Source: a virus
Length of the DNA: 20,469 bases
Reading direction: 5' to 3' (one strand)
Virus record (IMG/VR): IMGVR_UViG_3300045115_000017
Location: 1-20,469 of that record
Part shown: positions 1 to 7,825 of the stretch, one piece after another
Position numbering within the stretch: position 1 is the first letter of the stretch
Layout: each line of letters starts with the position of its first letter
Notes under the pieces: generated by a model
What the model was told of the DNA's origin: nothing
Databases searched by the model: none
What the model saw: the letters and a program-made list of their open reading frames with translations, nothing else
Translations under genes and position numbers: made by a program

Positions 1-124
1 TCAGGCTAGTTCGTTAGTGGCGTGTCTGTCCGCAGCTGGCGTGCGAATGTAAAGACAAACTAAGCATGTAGTACCGAGGATGTAGAAATTTCGGACGCGG
101 GTTCAACTCCCGCCAGCTCCACCA
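1..124 (+). ncRNA. ssrA: tmRNA (ssrA), 3' part; 5' part lies outside the window
   Basis: Transfer-messenger RNA, which rescues stalled ribosomes. The visible part is the 3' end of the molecule: the last pseudoknot region, then the tRNA-like arm with GGTTCAACTCC (T-loop) and the encoded CCA at 122-124. It matches the E. coli ssrA 3' end from memory, with only scattered differences such as AGACAAACTAAG for AGACTGACTAAG. The peptide-tag reading frame is upstream and not visible. The phage genome begins directly after this end, so the prophage uses the ssrA 3' end as its attachment site and keeps the gene functional. Confidence 0.95.
94..124 (+). other. Probable prophage attachment core at the ssrA 3' end
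   Basis: Phage-type sequence starts immediately downstream of the tmRNA CCA, and the 3' ends of tRNA and tmRNA genes are classic integration targets. The core is probably some part of the T-arm and acceptor stem at 94-124, which would be repeated at the far end of the prophage. That second copy lies outside the window, so the exact limits are inferred. Confidence 0.5.
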
Positions 125-132
125 AATAAAAC

Positions 133-163
133 AAGGGGTTACGTGAAAACGTAGCCCCTTTTT
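133..163 (+). terminator. Rho-independent terminator downstream of ssrA
   Basis: A 12-bp stem, AAGGGGTTACGT (133-144) with ACGTAGCCCCTT (149-160), encloses a GAAA tetraloop and contains one G-T pair. It is followed by a run of T on the plus strand. It sits nine bases after the tmRNA CCA, so it should end ssrA transcription. Because it lies on the phage side of the attachment site, it was probably supplied by the prophage. Confidence 0.85.
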
Positions 164-172
164 CTATTCCAA

Positions 173-210
173 TGGCGGCAAAATGGCGACAGGCTTTTGG
201 ACTGGCGACA
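173..210 (+). repeat. Three short direct repeats beside the attachment site, possible integrase arm sites
   Basis: TGGCGGCA at 173-180, TGGCGACA at 184-191 and TGGCGACA at 203-210 are in the same orientation, within 90 bases of the ssrA end. Clustered short direct repeats next to an attachment core are typical of tyrosine integrase arm-binding sites. No binding evidence is available here; the role is inferred from position. Confidence 0.4.
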
Positions 211-211
211 A

Positions 212-240
212 AAAAAACCCGCTTTGAAAGCGGGTTCTTT
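212..240 (-). terminator. Terminator after ogr
   Basis: An inverted repeat with AACCCGC on one side (216-222) and GCGGGTT on the other (230-236), extended by two A-T pairs towards a TGA loop. Read on the minus strand it directly follows the ogr stop codon and ends in a run of about eight T. It would stop late transcripts running from D and ogr towards ssrA. A short T-run also follows on the plus strand, so it may work in both directions. Confidence 0.8.
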
Positions 241-459
241 TTAAAAATTCATGTGCCCTTGCCCATCTTTTCCCGGATGTGGGGGCGCAGAAGAAATCAC
301 ATTAGGCTTTATGATATGCCTAACAAATGTTTCGTGCGTGACAAAAGTACAACCGCAGTTGATATTTTGGCACTGGTTGTAACGTTCTTTGGTTGTTGCT
401 GATACCTGAAAACTGCTTCTTGTATGGGCTGCCTGGCCGCACTCTGGACAATTCATCAT
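241..459 (-). CDS. ogr: Late transcription activator Ogr/Delta, zinc-finger protein
   Basis: Activator of P2-type late promoters. It binds upstream DNA and contacts the RNA polymerase alpha subunit. The 72-residue product has the length of P2 Ogr and the same zinc ligand pattern, Cys4-x2-Cys7-x22-Cys30-x4-Cys35, with the strongly conserved TTKERYNQCQNINC stretch. The start at 459 (MMNCPECG) was chosen because it reproduces the P2 length; an upstream in-frame ATG at 507 would add 16 residues unlike the family. It is the last gene of the late region, after D, as in P2. Two matching TGT-N12-ACA boxes occur in this window, before FI and before V. Recognition is confident; whether residue 1 is at 459 or 456 is open. 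Confidence 0.93.
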   Translation of the reverse strand: MMNCPECGQAAHTRSSFQVSATTKERYNQCQNINCGCTFVTHETFVRHIIKPNVISSAPPHPGKDGQGHMNF

Positions 460-491
460 TCCGGTTATCCCACCACTTTTGCCAAAATCAC

Positions 492-511
492 AATAATGAT
501 ACATCATTATT
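492..511 (-). other. AT-rich hairpin between D and ogr
   Basis: AATAATGA (492-499) and TCATTATT (504-511) form a perfect 8-bp inverted repeat around TACA. It is weak in G+C and is not followed by a clean T-run, so it may attenuate transcription from D into ogr or simply be a spacer. It also covers the alternative upstream ogr ATG. Confidence 0.35.
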
Positions 512-527
512 CAATTTTGAGAACCCA

Positions 528-1628
528 TTACTCCATTTCAAGATCATCAATCTTAACTTCAAGCTCCAGAGTCGTAGTGAAACCATTATCTGCATTGACA
601 CTATGCGTCAGGGTGGTAATGGTCCATTCGGCATCATCAATGGGCTGTTTAAAGCCGCTCACCTTCACCGGCATTTCGGTATACAGATCAGCCCTTCCCT
701 CTGCGAGCTGCAGGGAGAATGTTGCAACCCCGCGCTGCAGACGCTCCCACTGCATCTTTGCCGCTCGCTCTGCATTGCTGCGGTTTGCATAAGTTCTGTT
801 AAGGACCAGCACGTTTTCATCCGTTCCAACCAGGTAATCTCCCTGTTTTGCTTCCGGCTCCTTTGCCACGATGGTTTTCTTTCGAAGGCGCTTAACCTTT
901 GCTGTCTCTTTTTTCTTTGGCTCACGGGTATGGAGCCAGCTGGCAATTACCCCCGTATAGGCATCGCGATCAGCCAGGGTAAAACGATGACCGTCACCAG
1001 CCTGGCGGGTGATGGTGATAACCGGCAGCGGCTTACCGCTTGCCGTTCTGCCCTGCCCCTGGCGGATAAACAACAGATTGCCGTCCTTAACTGAGGCTAT
1101 CGCCCCATACTGCCGCGCCAGCTTCATCAAAAAGCTGGCGTCGCTTTCATTAGTCTGGTCAAGATGATCGACAGGCTTGTCCAACAGGTCCTTTCCCAGC
1201 GCCATCATTAATTTATGCCTGCCCGCGATTTCCTTCACAACTTTGCCCACCGTTGTCTGGTGCCAGGACTTTTCACGCCGCGTATTCAGGGTTTCACGGA
1301 AATCTGCACTACGCGCGCGGATTGTGAGACGATCAGGCGCGCCGCAGTGCTCAATCTCATCGACAGTAAACGCCCCTTTCGGAAAAAGCGGCTGACCTTT
1401 CCACCCCAGCGCAAACTGAATAATGGCCCCCCGACGCGGCAGAACGATTAGCCCGTCCGAGTCGTCCAGTTCCAGATCAAGCTGGTCCGCTTCAAAGCCC
1501 CGGTTATCCGTCAGCGTCAGACTCATCAGGCGCGCATCCAGCACGGTAGTCACATCTTTACCTTCAATGATGATACTGAAACCGGGGGTTTTACTGTTCA
1601 GGTTCAGGAGATCAGAGCTGAAATTCAC
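528..1628 (-). CDS. D: Baseplate hub protein gpD (late control protein D family)
   Basis: The 366-residue product matches P2 gpD (387 residues). GpD forms the hub at the tail tube end in P2-like myophages and is the counterpart of T4 gp27. Characteristic stretches are LMSLTLTDNRGFEADQLDLE near residues 34-53, FTVDEIEHCGAPDRLTIRAR in the N-terminal third, and a C-terminal RADLYTEMPVKVSGFK segment. A lysine-rich linker lies around residues 235-260, as in P2. The start is GTG at 1628, with GGAGGG eight bases upstream. It overlaps the U stop by four bases (GTGA), implying translational coupling. It is the last structural gene of the FI-D operon. Confidence 0.95.
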   Translation of the reverse strand: MNFSSDLLNLNSKTPGFSIIIEGKDVTTVLDARLMSLTLTDNRGFEADQLDLELDDSDGLIVLPRRGAIIQFALGWKGQPLFPKGAFTVDEIEHCGAPDRLTIRARSADFRETLNTRREKSWHQTTVGKVVKEIAGRHKLMMALGKDLLDKPVDHLDQTNESDASFLMKLARQYGAIASVKDGNLLFIRQGQGRTASGKPLPVITITRQAGDGHRFTLADRDAYTGVIASWLHTREPKKKETAKVKRLRKKTIVAKEPEAKQGDYLVGTDENVLVLNRTYANRSNAERAAKMQWERLQRGVATFSLQLAEGRADLYTEMPVKVSGFKQPIDDAEWTITTLTHSVNADNGFTTTLELEVKIDDLEME

Positions 1629-2110
1629 TGCAGTAACCCTCCAACCGTATTTTTCATACTGCCTATCGCAGAGGTGGCAGATTCCTGCAAATTACTGAGC
1701 TGGTCGCTGAGGCTGCCGAACATATCAGACAGCGACTCATCCACCCGTTTCAGGCTCAGCGAAAATTCGATGCGCCGGGGCATACCGCTCTCAAAAAATT
1801 CTGTTTTTGTCTGGCTCAGACTCTCGATCACAAACATGCCGTAAATCGTCCCGCTCCCCTCAATCAGAGGCCAGGCTTTTCCCAGCTCCGCCATCTGCTC
1901 CAGCGCCAGCAAAGACAGCCTGCCGCCGGTAATCTCCGGCAGCAGGACACCGGACAGAGTAAGCGTATCGTTATCCGGTCCAAGAAACTGCGTTGACGGG
2001 CGCCGGTTAACCCGGCTGTTGGCTGCGTGCCGCCAGCTGCGCTGATACTGCAGCTCCTGATAGGGCACTGTTCGCAGCATGAATACGTACAACCCCAGCA
2101 CCATCATCAT
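1625..2110 (-). CDS. U: Tail terminator/completion protein gpU
   Basis: The 161-residue product matches P2 gpU (about 159 residues), which is needed to finish the tail. Recognisable segments are QFLGPDNDTLTLSGVLLPEI, EGSGTIYGMFVIESLS and RRIEFSLSLKRVDESL, in P2 order. Three consecutive ATG codons occur at the start (2110, 2107, 2104). The first overlaps the T stop (TAATG) and has a GGGGG ribosome site nine bases upstream, so 2110 is used; P2 starts with two Met. The C-terminus overlaps D. Confidence 0.94.
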   Translation of the reverse strand: MMMVLGLYVFMLRTVPYQELQYQRSWRHAANSRVNRRPSTQFLGPDNDTLTLSGVLLPEITGGRLSLLALEQMAELGKAWPLIEGSGTIYGMFVIESLSQTKTEFFESGMPRRIEFSLSLKRVDESLSDMFGSLSDQLSNLQESATSAIGSMKNTVGGLLQ

Positions 2111-5100
2111 TATTCGTAACCCCCTCGATCACTGAAATTACTGCGTGTTTTTGCCCTGGCCCTGCGCTCACGCTCATCAAGCTGCCGGGCCACCTCGCGG
2201 GCGATATCCTGCGCGCTTTGCCCTGGCTGCGCGACAATATGAATTGGCGCGCTTATCTCGTACTTAATGACCTGCGGCTGTCTCTCTTCCTTCGGCGACG
2301 GCGCCGATTGCGTCCTGACAGGCACACTGTACCGATGAAGTGGTGCGGCTTCTGCCGGGGCAGCCGCCAGGCCCATTACGCCAGCAACCACGGAAGCAAA
2401 TACCTTCTGGCGCATAGCCATCGGGTCAGCCCTGTTATCCGTGATTTCCGTAATGGCCGGTGCTGGCATGACGGCAGCAGCGATATCAGCCAGCTCCGCA
2501 GCACGATCCCGACCAGGAAGTTTTACCGGGGCGTTAACAATCTCAGGAGGCAGTATTAACCTGCTTTCAGGCCTTTGCTCCGGGCTGGCTGTTACATCAC
2601 GAACGGGGCTTACTGTTGCCGCCCGTTTCACCAGTTCAGTAGTGCGATTGATTACCGGAATATTTGCCGGACCGTTCACACTATCAGGCGGCAGAACTAT
2701 CCCGCGTTCAGGACGTTGTTTAGCGCTGGCCGGTTCCGTCCGGGAAGGATTGAGCGTTGCCGCCACCCTCGCCAGATCAGCAGTCCGTTTCCTGCCGGTG
2801 ACATTGGCGGGTCCGTTAACAATCTCTGGGCCATTCTCGCCCACGATGCCGAACTGGCCGCGCGGAATGGTACCGCCGCTGTCGTACATTCCAGCAAAAC
2901 CCATCGTCGGGAATCCGCCAGGCGGCAGCACCACTTTACCGTCTCTGTTGACCGTAGATGGCTGCTGCCGCGTGACCTGTTCAGGAAGCTTCGCTTTGGC
3001 CGCCTCCTTGCTGACAATGCCGAGTTTTTCAAGCAGCCAGGACACGCCCGATTTAAGCGAATCCAGCGGGTGCATGACCATGTTCAGCCCTGCCGCCAGC
3101 GCTTCGCCAAACTGCCGCCCCATCGACGCCGCGCTTTGCAGTTCTGCAGAGGTGGATTTAACCGGCGTCAGCAGATCAGTAAACCAGCCCCACAACGCCT
3201 GGACCTTGTCACCTATCCACTGGAAAACAGGCTGCAGTGGCTCAAACGCCGCACTGATAGGCGCAGCTGCAGCTTTGAATCCTTCAACCACTCCACCTAA
3301 AAATGCGCTTATCGGCTGCCAGTATTTCCAGACAACCAGCGCCACGCCAGCCAACGCCGCCACGACCAGACCTATCGGACTAAGCAGGGCGCCCAGCAAT
3401 CCAGAAATCCCGTACAGCGCAACGCGAAGGAGAGCCAGCGGGCCGGACGCCATAAAACGAAGCACGCCAGCGGCTGCGGATACCCCCCCGCGCAACGCGG
3501 CCAGCGGGTTCATTACCATGCCGATAACGTTGCGAAAACCAGACATTCCGCTGCGAAGGACAGCAAGCGGTGCACCGGCCAGCGCTTTCAACGCATTGCC
3601 AGCCAGACCGGCAGAACGACGCAGGGAGTTAAGGGGAGACGTCAGCAATCCGGCGCTGCTGCCGGATGCCGCCAGGCCACGGCGCAACAGGGAAAGCGGC
3701 GCATTTGCCAGCCAGGACAGCGCGCCGCCGGTTCGGGTCACTGCAGACATAACGGAGGGGAGTGTTTTTACACCCAGCACGGACAGGCCTAAACGGATCA
3801 CCGCCAGCGGCCCCAGCACGGTAGCCACGGCCACCGCCAGTGTGCCGAGTATAACGGTGATCGCAGCAGTGGCCGCCGCCACTTTCATCAGCGTGCCCGC
3901 CAACTGCGGGTTAACCTCAACCCATCGACGCAGTGCCCCGGTAACGCTTTTGACGTATCCCATGATATCCATCAGCGGCTGGCGCAGTGTTTCCCCCAGG
4001 CTACTGAAAGCGTTCTGCGCGCCCGTTTTAACAAGCAACCACTGCGCGGAAAGTGAATCCTTATTGATATCGGATTCTTTCTGCATGGAGCCGTTAGCCT
4101 CAGTGCCTGAGGTGAGCTTCAGCTGTCGCTGCAGCTCCGGCAGGTTGTTTGCAAGCTTCGCAGCATCATCGCCAAACTCCTTGCCAAATATCATCGTCAT
4201 GGCGGACAGGCGTTTATCCTGCGGCAGCCTGTTGACCTTCTCCAGCACGCGCTGAATGGTCCCCATTGCGTCCTTTGTCATCTGCTTTTCAATCTCTTCT
4301 GGATTGAGTTTCAGCAGATCCATTCCTTCCATGAACCGCTTGCTCTGCATGGTCGCAATCGACAGTTCGCGCACCATCGCATTTGATGCGCTGGCGGCAA
4401 TTTCAGGCGCGGCGCCCAGAGACAGGAAGGTGGAACCCAGCGCGGCCGCCTTGCGGAAATCAAGCCGGTCAGCCACGCCGCCCATGCGCTGCAGCACATT
4501 GATGATATCGCCGCCCTTAGACATGGCGTTATCGTCCAGGTAGTTCAGGGCATCGCCAAGCTGTTCAATATTGCGGGTCGGCACTTTATAGAGCTGCGCG
4601 ATTTTCCCCAGCCCCTCCGCCAGCTCATCAGCGGGCAGCTCGAATGCCGTTGCGGCCTTTGCAGCAGTGGATGCAAAGGCCAGCAGGTCACGCTTCTGGT
4701 CTTCGTAAGAATCGTTCTGGTTTGTCACGCCCATGCGGGCGCCACCTTCAACCAGCGCGGCATAGTCGATGGCGCCATTCTCCATCGGCAGCTGTTCACT
4801 GGCGGCCTTGATGGCATCCTGCATGTCATAAAACTGTTTTGTGCGGTTGCCGTTGTCGTCCCGCAGCCCGTTAACCTGCTTTGCTACGCCTTTCATCGCA
4901 TCTTCCATGCTGGCATAGCTTTTAACGGCAGCCATCACCGGCGCGCCCATCGCCAGCCCGGCGGCAGTAGTCGTTGCTCCGGCGCCCGCAATACGATCCC
5001 GCACCTCAAGGCGCCGCGAATACTGATCGCGGACGACGTTCATACGGGCCCGCTGCTCGCCCAGGCGTTTAAGGGATTTCTGCTGTCGGTCCAGCGCCTG

Positions 5101-5553
5101 CCGGGTTTCGTCGGCATTCTGCCGCAGCTCCCGCTGCGCACTGCTCAGCTTTTTGGTGTCCAGCCCGGCCTCATTGAGCGCAAGACGCTGACGCTGCACC
5201 GACTGACGCAGGCCGTTGTATTTGCTCTGCAGCTCGTTAACGCGGTTTTTTGCCTGCTCCAGCAGACGCGCCTGCGCCGCCGTCGGCCGGTTAGTAGCTG
5301 AGAACTGCGTGGCAAGCTTCGCCGCTTCTTCGCGTGCGGCTTTAAGACTGTTGCCGGTGACGGCCAGCTGCGCGCTTGCCTTGCGGAAACCGTCAATACG
5401 GCCCGCCTGGGCGTCCAGTTCTTTTAATCTTGCGCGGCTTTGCTGAATGGCGGTAGCCAGCTCTTTAGAACTGGCCTGCGCTGATCGGAATGGGCGGGTG
5501 AGTTTATCAACCGCATTTAGAATTACCTGCAAACGCAGGTTAGTGTCACTCAT
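2110..5553 (-). CDS. T: Tail tape-measure protein gpT, enlarged
   Basis: Tape-measure protein that sets tail length and is ejected with the DNA. The product has 1147 residues against 815 in P2. Residues about 15-190 are rich in Arg, Gln, Ala and Leu heptad-like coiled coil. The TP901-type core follows, with 'TRNIEQLGDALNYLDDNAMS' near residue 330. Hydrophobic stretches occur around 555-600 and 710-745. A repeat of 21-22 residues beginning with PLxxLR runs through about 619-726. Three 47-residue repeats begin at P909, P956 and P1003. The C-terminus is basic. The E' extension overlaps its start by eight bases and its stop overlaps the U start. The extra length comes largely from the two repeat regions. 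Confidence 0.95.
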   Translation of the reverse strand: MSDTNLRLQVILNAVDKLTRPFRSAQASSKELATAIQQSRARLKELDAQAGRIDGFRKASAQLAVTGNSLKAAREEAAKLATQFSATNRPTAAQARLLEQAKNRVNELQSKYNGLRQSVQRQRLALNEAGLDTKKLSSAQRELRQNADETRQALDRQQKSLKRLGEQRARMNVVRDQYSRRLEVRDRIAGAGATTTAAGLAMGAPVMAAVKSYASMEDAMKGVAKQVNGLRDDNGNRTKQFYDMQDAIKAASEQLPMENGAIDYAALVEGGARMGVTNQNDSYEDQKRDLLAFASTAAKAATAFELPADELAEGLGKIAQLYKVPTRNIEQLGDALNYLDDNAMSKGGDIINVLQRMGGVADRLDFRKAAALGSTFLSLGAAPEIAASASNAMVRELSIATMQSKRFMEGMDLLKLNPEEIEKQMTKDAMGTIQRVLEKVNRLPQDKRLSAMTMIFGKEFGDDAAKLANNLPELQRQLKLTSGTEANGSMQKESDINKDSLSAQWLLVKTGAQNAFSSLGETLRQPLMDIMGYVKSVTGALRRWVEVNPQLAGTLMKVAAATAAITVILGTLAVAVATVLGPLAVIRLGLSVLGVKTLPSVMSAVTRTGGALSWLANAPLSLLRRGLAASGSSAGLLTSPLNSLRRSAGLAGNALKALAGAPLAVLRSGMSGFRNVIGMVMNPLAALRGGVSAAAGVLRFMASGPLALLRVALYGISGLLGALLSPIGLVVAALAGVALVVWKYWQPISAFLGGVVEGFKAAAAPISAAFEPLQPVFQWIGDKVQALWGWFTDLLTPVKSTSAELQSAASMGRQFGEALAAGLNMVMHPLDSLKSGVSWLLEKLGIVSKEAAKAKLPEQVTRQQPSTVNRDGKVVLPPGGFPTMGFAGMYDSGGTIPRGQFGIVGENGPEIVNGPANVTGRKRTADLARVAATLNPSRTEPASAKQRPERGIVLPPDSVNGPANIPVINRTTELVKRAATVSPVRDVTASPEQRPESRLILPPEIVNAPVKLPGRDRAAELADIAAAVMPAPAITEITDNRADPMAMRQKVFASVVAGVMGLAAAPAEAAPLHRYSVPVRTQSAPSPKEERQPQVIKYEISAPIHIVAQPGQSAQDIAREVARQLDERERRARAKTRSNFSDRGGYE
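2490..2850 (-). repeat. Three in-frame 141-bp repeats in the 3' part of T
   Basis: Copies of PEIVNGP-like coding sequence have equivalent points at 2829, 2688 and 2547, exactly 141 bases (47 residues) apart. The protein units read GPEIVNGPANVTGRKRTADL, PDSVNGPANIPVINRTTELV and PEIVNAPVKLPGRDRAAELA, followed by an A/V-rich stretch and Pro. The first two units also share 'QRPE' and 'LPP' tails. Their even spacing indicates tandem duplication with later divergence. Confidence 0.85.
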
Positions 5554-5982
5554 CGCTGGCCCCGCTTCTCTGAATCGCTTTATACCGCCACTCCAGCACT
5601 TCGGTCAGCGGCATAACGTCAGTGACGGACGGCGGCCAGTGAAAAATGGTGGCGATATCAGCCACCAGGTCTTCTACCGTCAGGCTGTCGGCAAACCGGC
5701 AAGCACCGATTTCTTCAACAAAAAAGTGACCACCTCAACCGACAGCGCGGTGAGATCTGCGGGGTCCATTTCAGCCATCTCCTGAGCGGTCAGCGCGGGC
5801 GTGGAGATGCGGGGAATAATCGTCATCATCGCGCCGACGTCCATATCCATGATCGCCTGCAGGCGGGTGCCACGCAGCGCGCCGGACTGCGGCTTGCGCA
5901 GCATAATTTCGGCAATTTCGGTTTTACCGCGTTTGATTGGGGTGTCCAGCTGTACGGTTTTTTCAGTCAGTTGTTCGCTCAT
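5546..5982 (-). CDS. E': Tail assembly chaperone E+E' made by -1 frameshift
   Basis: Long frameshift product of the tape-measure chaperone pair, like lambda G/GT and P2 E/E+E'. The slippery heptamer T TTT TTG lies at 5725-5719 on the minus strand, in the zero frame of E, and is the same heptamer used in P2. A -1 slip joins the first 88 residues of E (to the TTG Leu codon) to a 57-residue extension that contains FHWPPSVTDVMPLTEVLEW and ends at a TGA at 5546-5548. The product has 145 residues, against 142 in P2. It is thought to coat gpT before tube polymerisation. The extension overlaps the T start by eight bases. The coordinates span the slip site. Confidence 0.9.
5680..5982 (-). CDS. E: Tail assembly chaperone gpE (short form)
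   Basis: Short product of the frameshifting pair, 100 residues from the ATG at 5982. That start was preferred over an in-frame ATG at 5988 because AGGA lies seven bases before it and only one base before the other, and because P2 E also begins MS. Conserved features are LDTPIKRGKTEI near the N-terminus, LRKPQSGALRG, and MDVGAMMTIIPRISTPALTAQEMAEMDPADL. It works with E+E' in tail tube assembly around the tape measure. It lies between FII and T in P2 order. Confidence 0.92.
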   Translation of the reverse strand: MSEQLTEKTVQLDTPIKRGKTEIAEIMLRKPQSGALRGTRLQAIMDMDVGAMMTIIPRISTPALTAQEMAEMDPADLTALSVEVVTFLLKKSVLAGLPTA

Positions 5983-6036
5983 TGTCATTTCCTGTTAATA
6001 AGGTACTGGCGCGGCTGCCCGCGCCTTTAAAGTAGA

Positions 6037-6552
6037 TCAGAGGCCCAGGGCGTTGCGGTGTTCTTCCATCAGGTCCACGCCATCAACGATTTCAATCATG
6101 TTGATCACATCAACCTCATAGAGCACCTCGCCGTTAATGGTCAGCTTCGCGTAGCTGTTGGTGCTGCTGACTTTTGTGGTGTTGCTCTCGCCGGTTTTCC
6201 ATTCGCCGGAATCGACTTCTTTATGTCGCCCGCGCACAACCAGCTCAACGGCCTGCACTTCGCCGGTATCGTCACGCTGAATGGAGCCGGTGAAACGTAG
6301 CTGGATACCGTCAACGGTGGCTTTACCCATCTGCTTGAATAACAGCAGTTCGGTGCCACCGATTGAAAATTCCGTGTCCAGTGCTCCATCATCCAGCCCC
6401 AGATCAACATCCGCCGAACCGGGCATACCGCCGCCGCGATACTTTTCAAACTTGCGGCCGAATTTAGGCAGGGTCAGGGACTCAACGATCCCCTGATAGT
6501 TATTCCCGTCGTTAAACAGGTTCAGGTGTTTTAACTTGCGTGGTAAAGCCAT
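6037..6552 (-). CDS. FII: Major tail tube protein gpFII
   Basis: The 171-residue product is one residue shorter than P2 FII. It polymerises into the tail tube through which DNA passes. Family features are the N-terminal MALPRKLKHLNLFNDGNNYQ, ESLTLPKFGRKFEKYRGGGM, the central GDLGLDDG-type turn, and a C-terminal IDGVDLMEEHRNALGL-like end. It starts at ATG 6552, ten bases after FI, as part of the FI-D operon. Confidence 0.96.
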   Translation of the reverse strand: MALPRKLKHLNLFNDGNNYQGIVESLTLPKFGRKFEKYRGGGMPGSADVDLGLDDGALDTEFSIGGTELLLFKQMGKATVDGIQLRFTGSIQRDDTGEVQAVELVVRGRHKEVDSGEWKTGESNTTKVSSTNSYAKLTINGEVLYEVDVINMIEIVDGVDLMEEHRNALGL

Positions 6553-6561
6553 ATTGTCCCC

Positions 6562-7734
6562 TTACGCGCTGACCTGGCTGGAGAAATCCAGCAGATACTG
6601 ATCGGTGATGCGCTGGCGCAGCATCAGGTTTTCCAGAGGCGGTACCGGCGTATAGTCGTAATCGATAGTGAGCTTCCCAGCTTTCAGGGAATCTTTATCG
6701 TTTACGGACTCATCCAGCCAGCAGTCGGCGCCGATGATGTAGCCCTGCGTTTTCAGGTTGCGCAGTTTGGCGCGAATACCTTCGATAATATCGCGGGCCA
6801 GCGACGGGTTAAGCACGCCATCCACCGCCCACATGTGCGCTTCTGCGATGGTGTCAGCCAGAACTTGCGCGGTGCGGGTGTAGTTTTCAAAGGCAAACAG
6901 TGGATCGTCACTGAGGCAACGGGAACCCCAGAAGCGAAAGCCGTCTTTGCGGATCAGCGTGGTGACATCGTTCTGGTTCAGCAGCCCCGCATCGGTTGCC
7001 GGGTCCTGCAAATCCCAGAACACATCAGCAGAAATGCCGGTGACGCCATTCACGCCCACGTTGGACAGGGATTTGTGCCAGCCGGTCTGTTCGTCAATTT
7101 TGGCACGCAGGCCAAGCGCACGGGCTGAGGCATAAGCCGTTGCGTCAGCATTCAGCACGGTGTCAAAACTGATGAAATCAGGCCAGATCAGCATTCCCTC
7201 TCGCTGGCTGAAATTAGCGCGGTAGGCAATGGCCTCCTCTACCGTTTTGCAGCCGTAGGCTGACAGATAGGCGAACCCGCGCAGACTCTGCGCCAAGCTC
7301 AGCAGCTCAGTGGCAACCGCCTGCGTGTCATGCCCCGGCACGCCTAGAATGCGCGGCTTAACGCCGAGCTGAGACTGCGCAGATAACAGCGCTTTCATGC
7401 CCGTTTTTTTACCTTCAGCTGTCACGCCGCCGATAATGTTGGAGGTTGTCTCCGCTTCGGTTTCACCCTGTGCCACGCGCACAACGACGGTCACGGGTTT
7501 AGCCTGGTCGGCAATTGCATCCAGCGAGCGAGCCAGCGTGCCGGACTCGCCTGCTTTACCGCTGGCGGTCAGCACGTCGGTGAGCAGGACCGGTTTATTG
7601 AGGGGGAACACGGACGCATCTGCATCATCGCCGGTACAGACCATACCGACAATTGCCGTGCTTACTGTTGAAATGGGGCGGGTGCCATCGTTGACCTCAA
7701 CGACGCGCACACCGTGGTGATAATCCTGAGCCAT
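6562..7734 (-). CDS. FI: Contractile tail sheath protein gpFI
   Basis: The 390-residue product matches P2 FI (396 residues), the sheath subunit that contracts during infection. The N-terminus [20 protein letters not shown] and the segment [20 protein letters not shown] are diagnostic. The C-terminal domain carries [20 protein letters not shown] and a [20 protein letters not shown] end, as in other sheaths. It is the first gene of the FI-FII-E-T-U-D operon. An Ogr-type box centred about 82 bases before its start codon fits an activated late promoter there. Confidence 0.96.
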   Translation of the reverse strand: MAQDYHHGVRVVEVNDGTRPISTVSTAIVGMVCTGDDADASVFPLNKPVLLTDVLTASGKAGESGTLARSLDAIADQAKPVTVVVRVAQGETEAETTSNIIGGVTAEGKKTGMKALLSAQSQLGVKPRILGVPGHDTQAVATELLSLAQSLRGFAYLSAYGCKTVEEAIAYRANFSQREGMLIWPDFISFDTVLNADATAYASARALGLRAKIDEQTGWHKSLSNVGVNGVTGISADVFWDLQDPATDAGLLNQNDVTTLIRKDGFRFWGSRCLSDDPLFAFENYTRTAQVLADTIAEAHMWAVDGVLNPSLARDIIEGIRAKLRNLKTQGYIIGADCWLDESVNDKDSLKAGKLTIDYDYTPVPPLENLMLRQRITDQYLLDFSSQVSA

Positions 7735-7807
7735 ACGGCGAACCCTCCGGTGTTTAGGTTTCGCCCTATGGTGAATTGAATGGGCCGCGCAGACAGCTAC
7801 GCGGCAT

Positions 7808-7825
7808 TGTTCCCTTAATCACACA
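7808..7825 (-). promoter_or_regulatory. Ogr-type activator box for the FI-D operon
   Basis: TGT (7808-7810), twelve bases, ACA (7823-7825), inside a wider dyad ATTGT...ACAAT. P2 late promoters have this TGT-N12-ACA box centred near -55. Counting from the centre puts the start site near 7762 and a leader of about 28 bases before FI. A CATAGG sequence at 7770-7765 could be the -10. The box overlaps the last codons of the broken methyltransferase gene. Confidence 0.7.

Noticed and set aside
172-402. Plus-strand frame of 76 codons after ssrA
   Set aside because: It runs through the repeats, the ogr terminator and antisense to ogr, starts just after a terminator, and shows no family features.
393-1094. 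Plus-strand open frame of 233 codons
   Set aside because: It is antisense to D and ogr, has no ribosome site of note, and no protein features; D on the other strand is unambiguous.
2441-4255. Long plus-strand open frame (604 codons) opposite T
   Set aside because: It lies entirely antisense to the clear tape-measure gene. Its Pro/Ser/Ala-rich product reflects the GC-rich complement of T, and it has no recognisable family.
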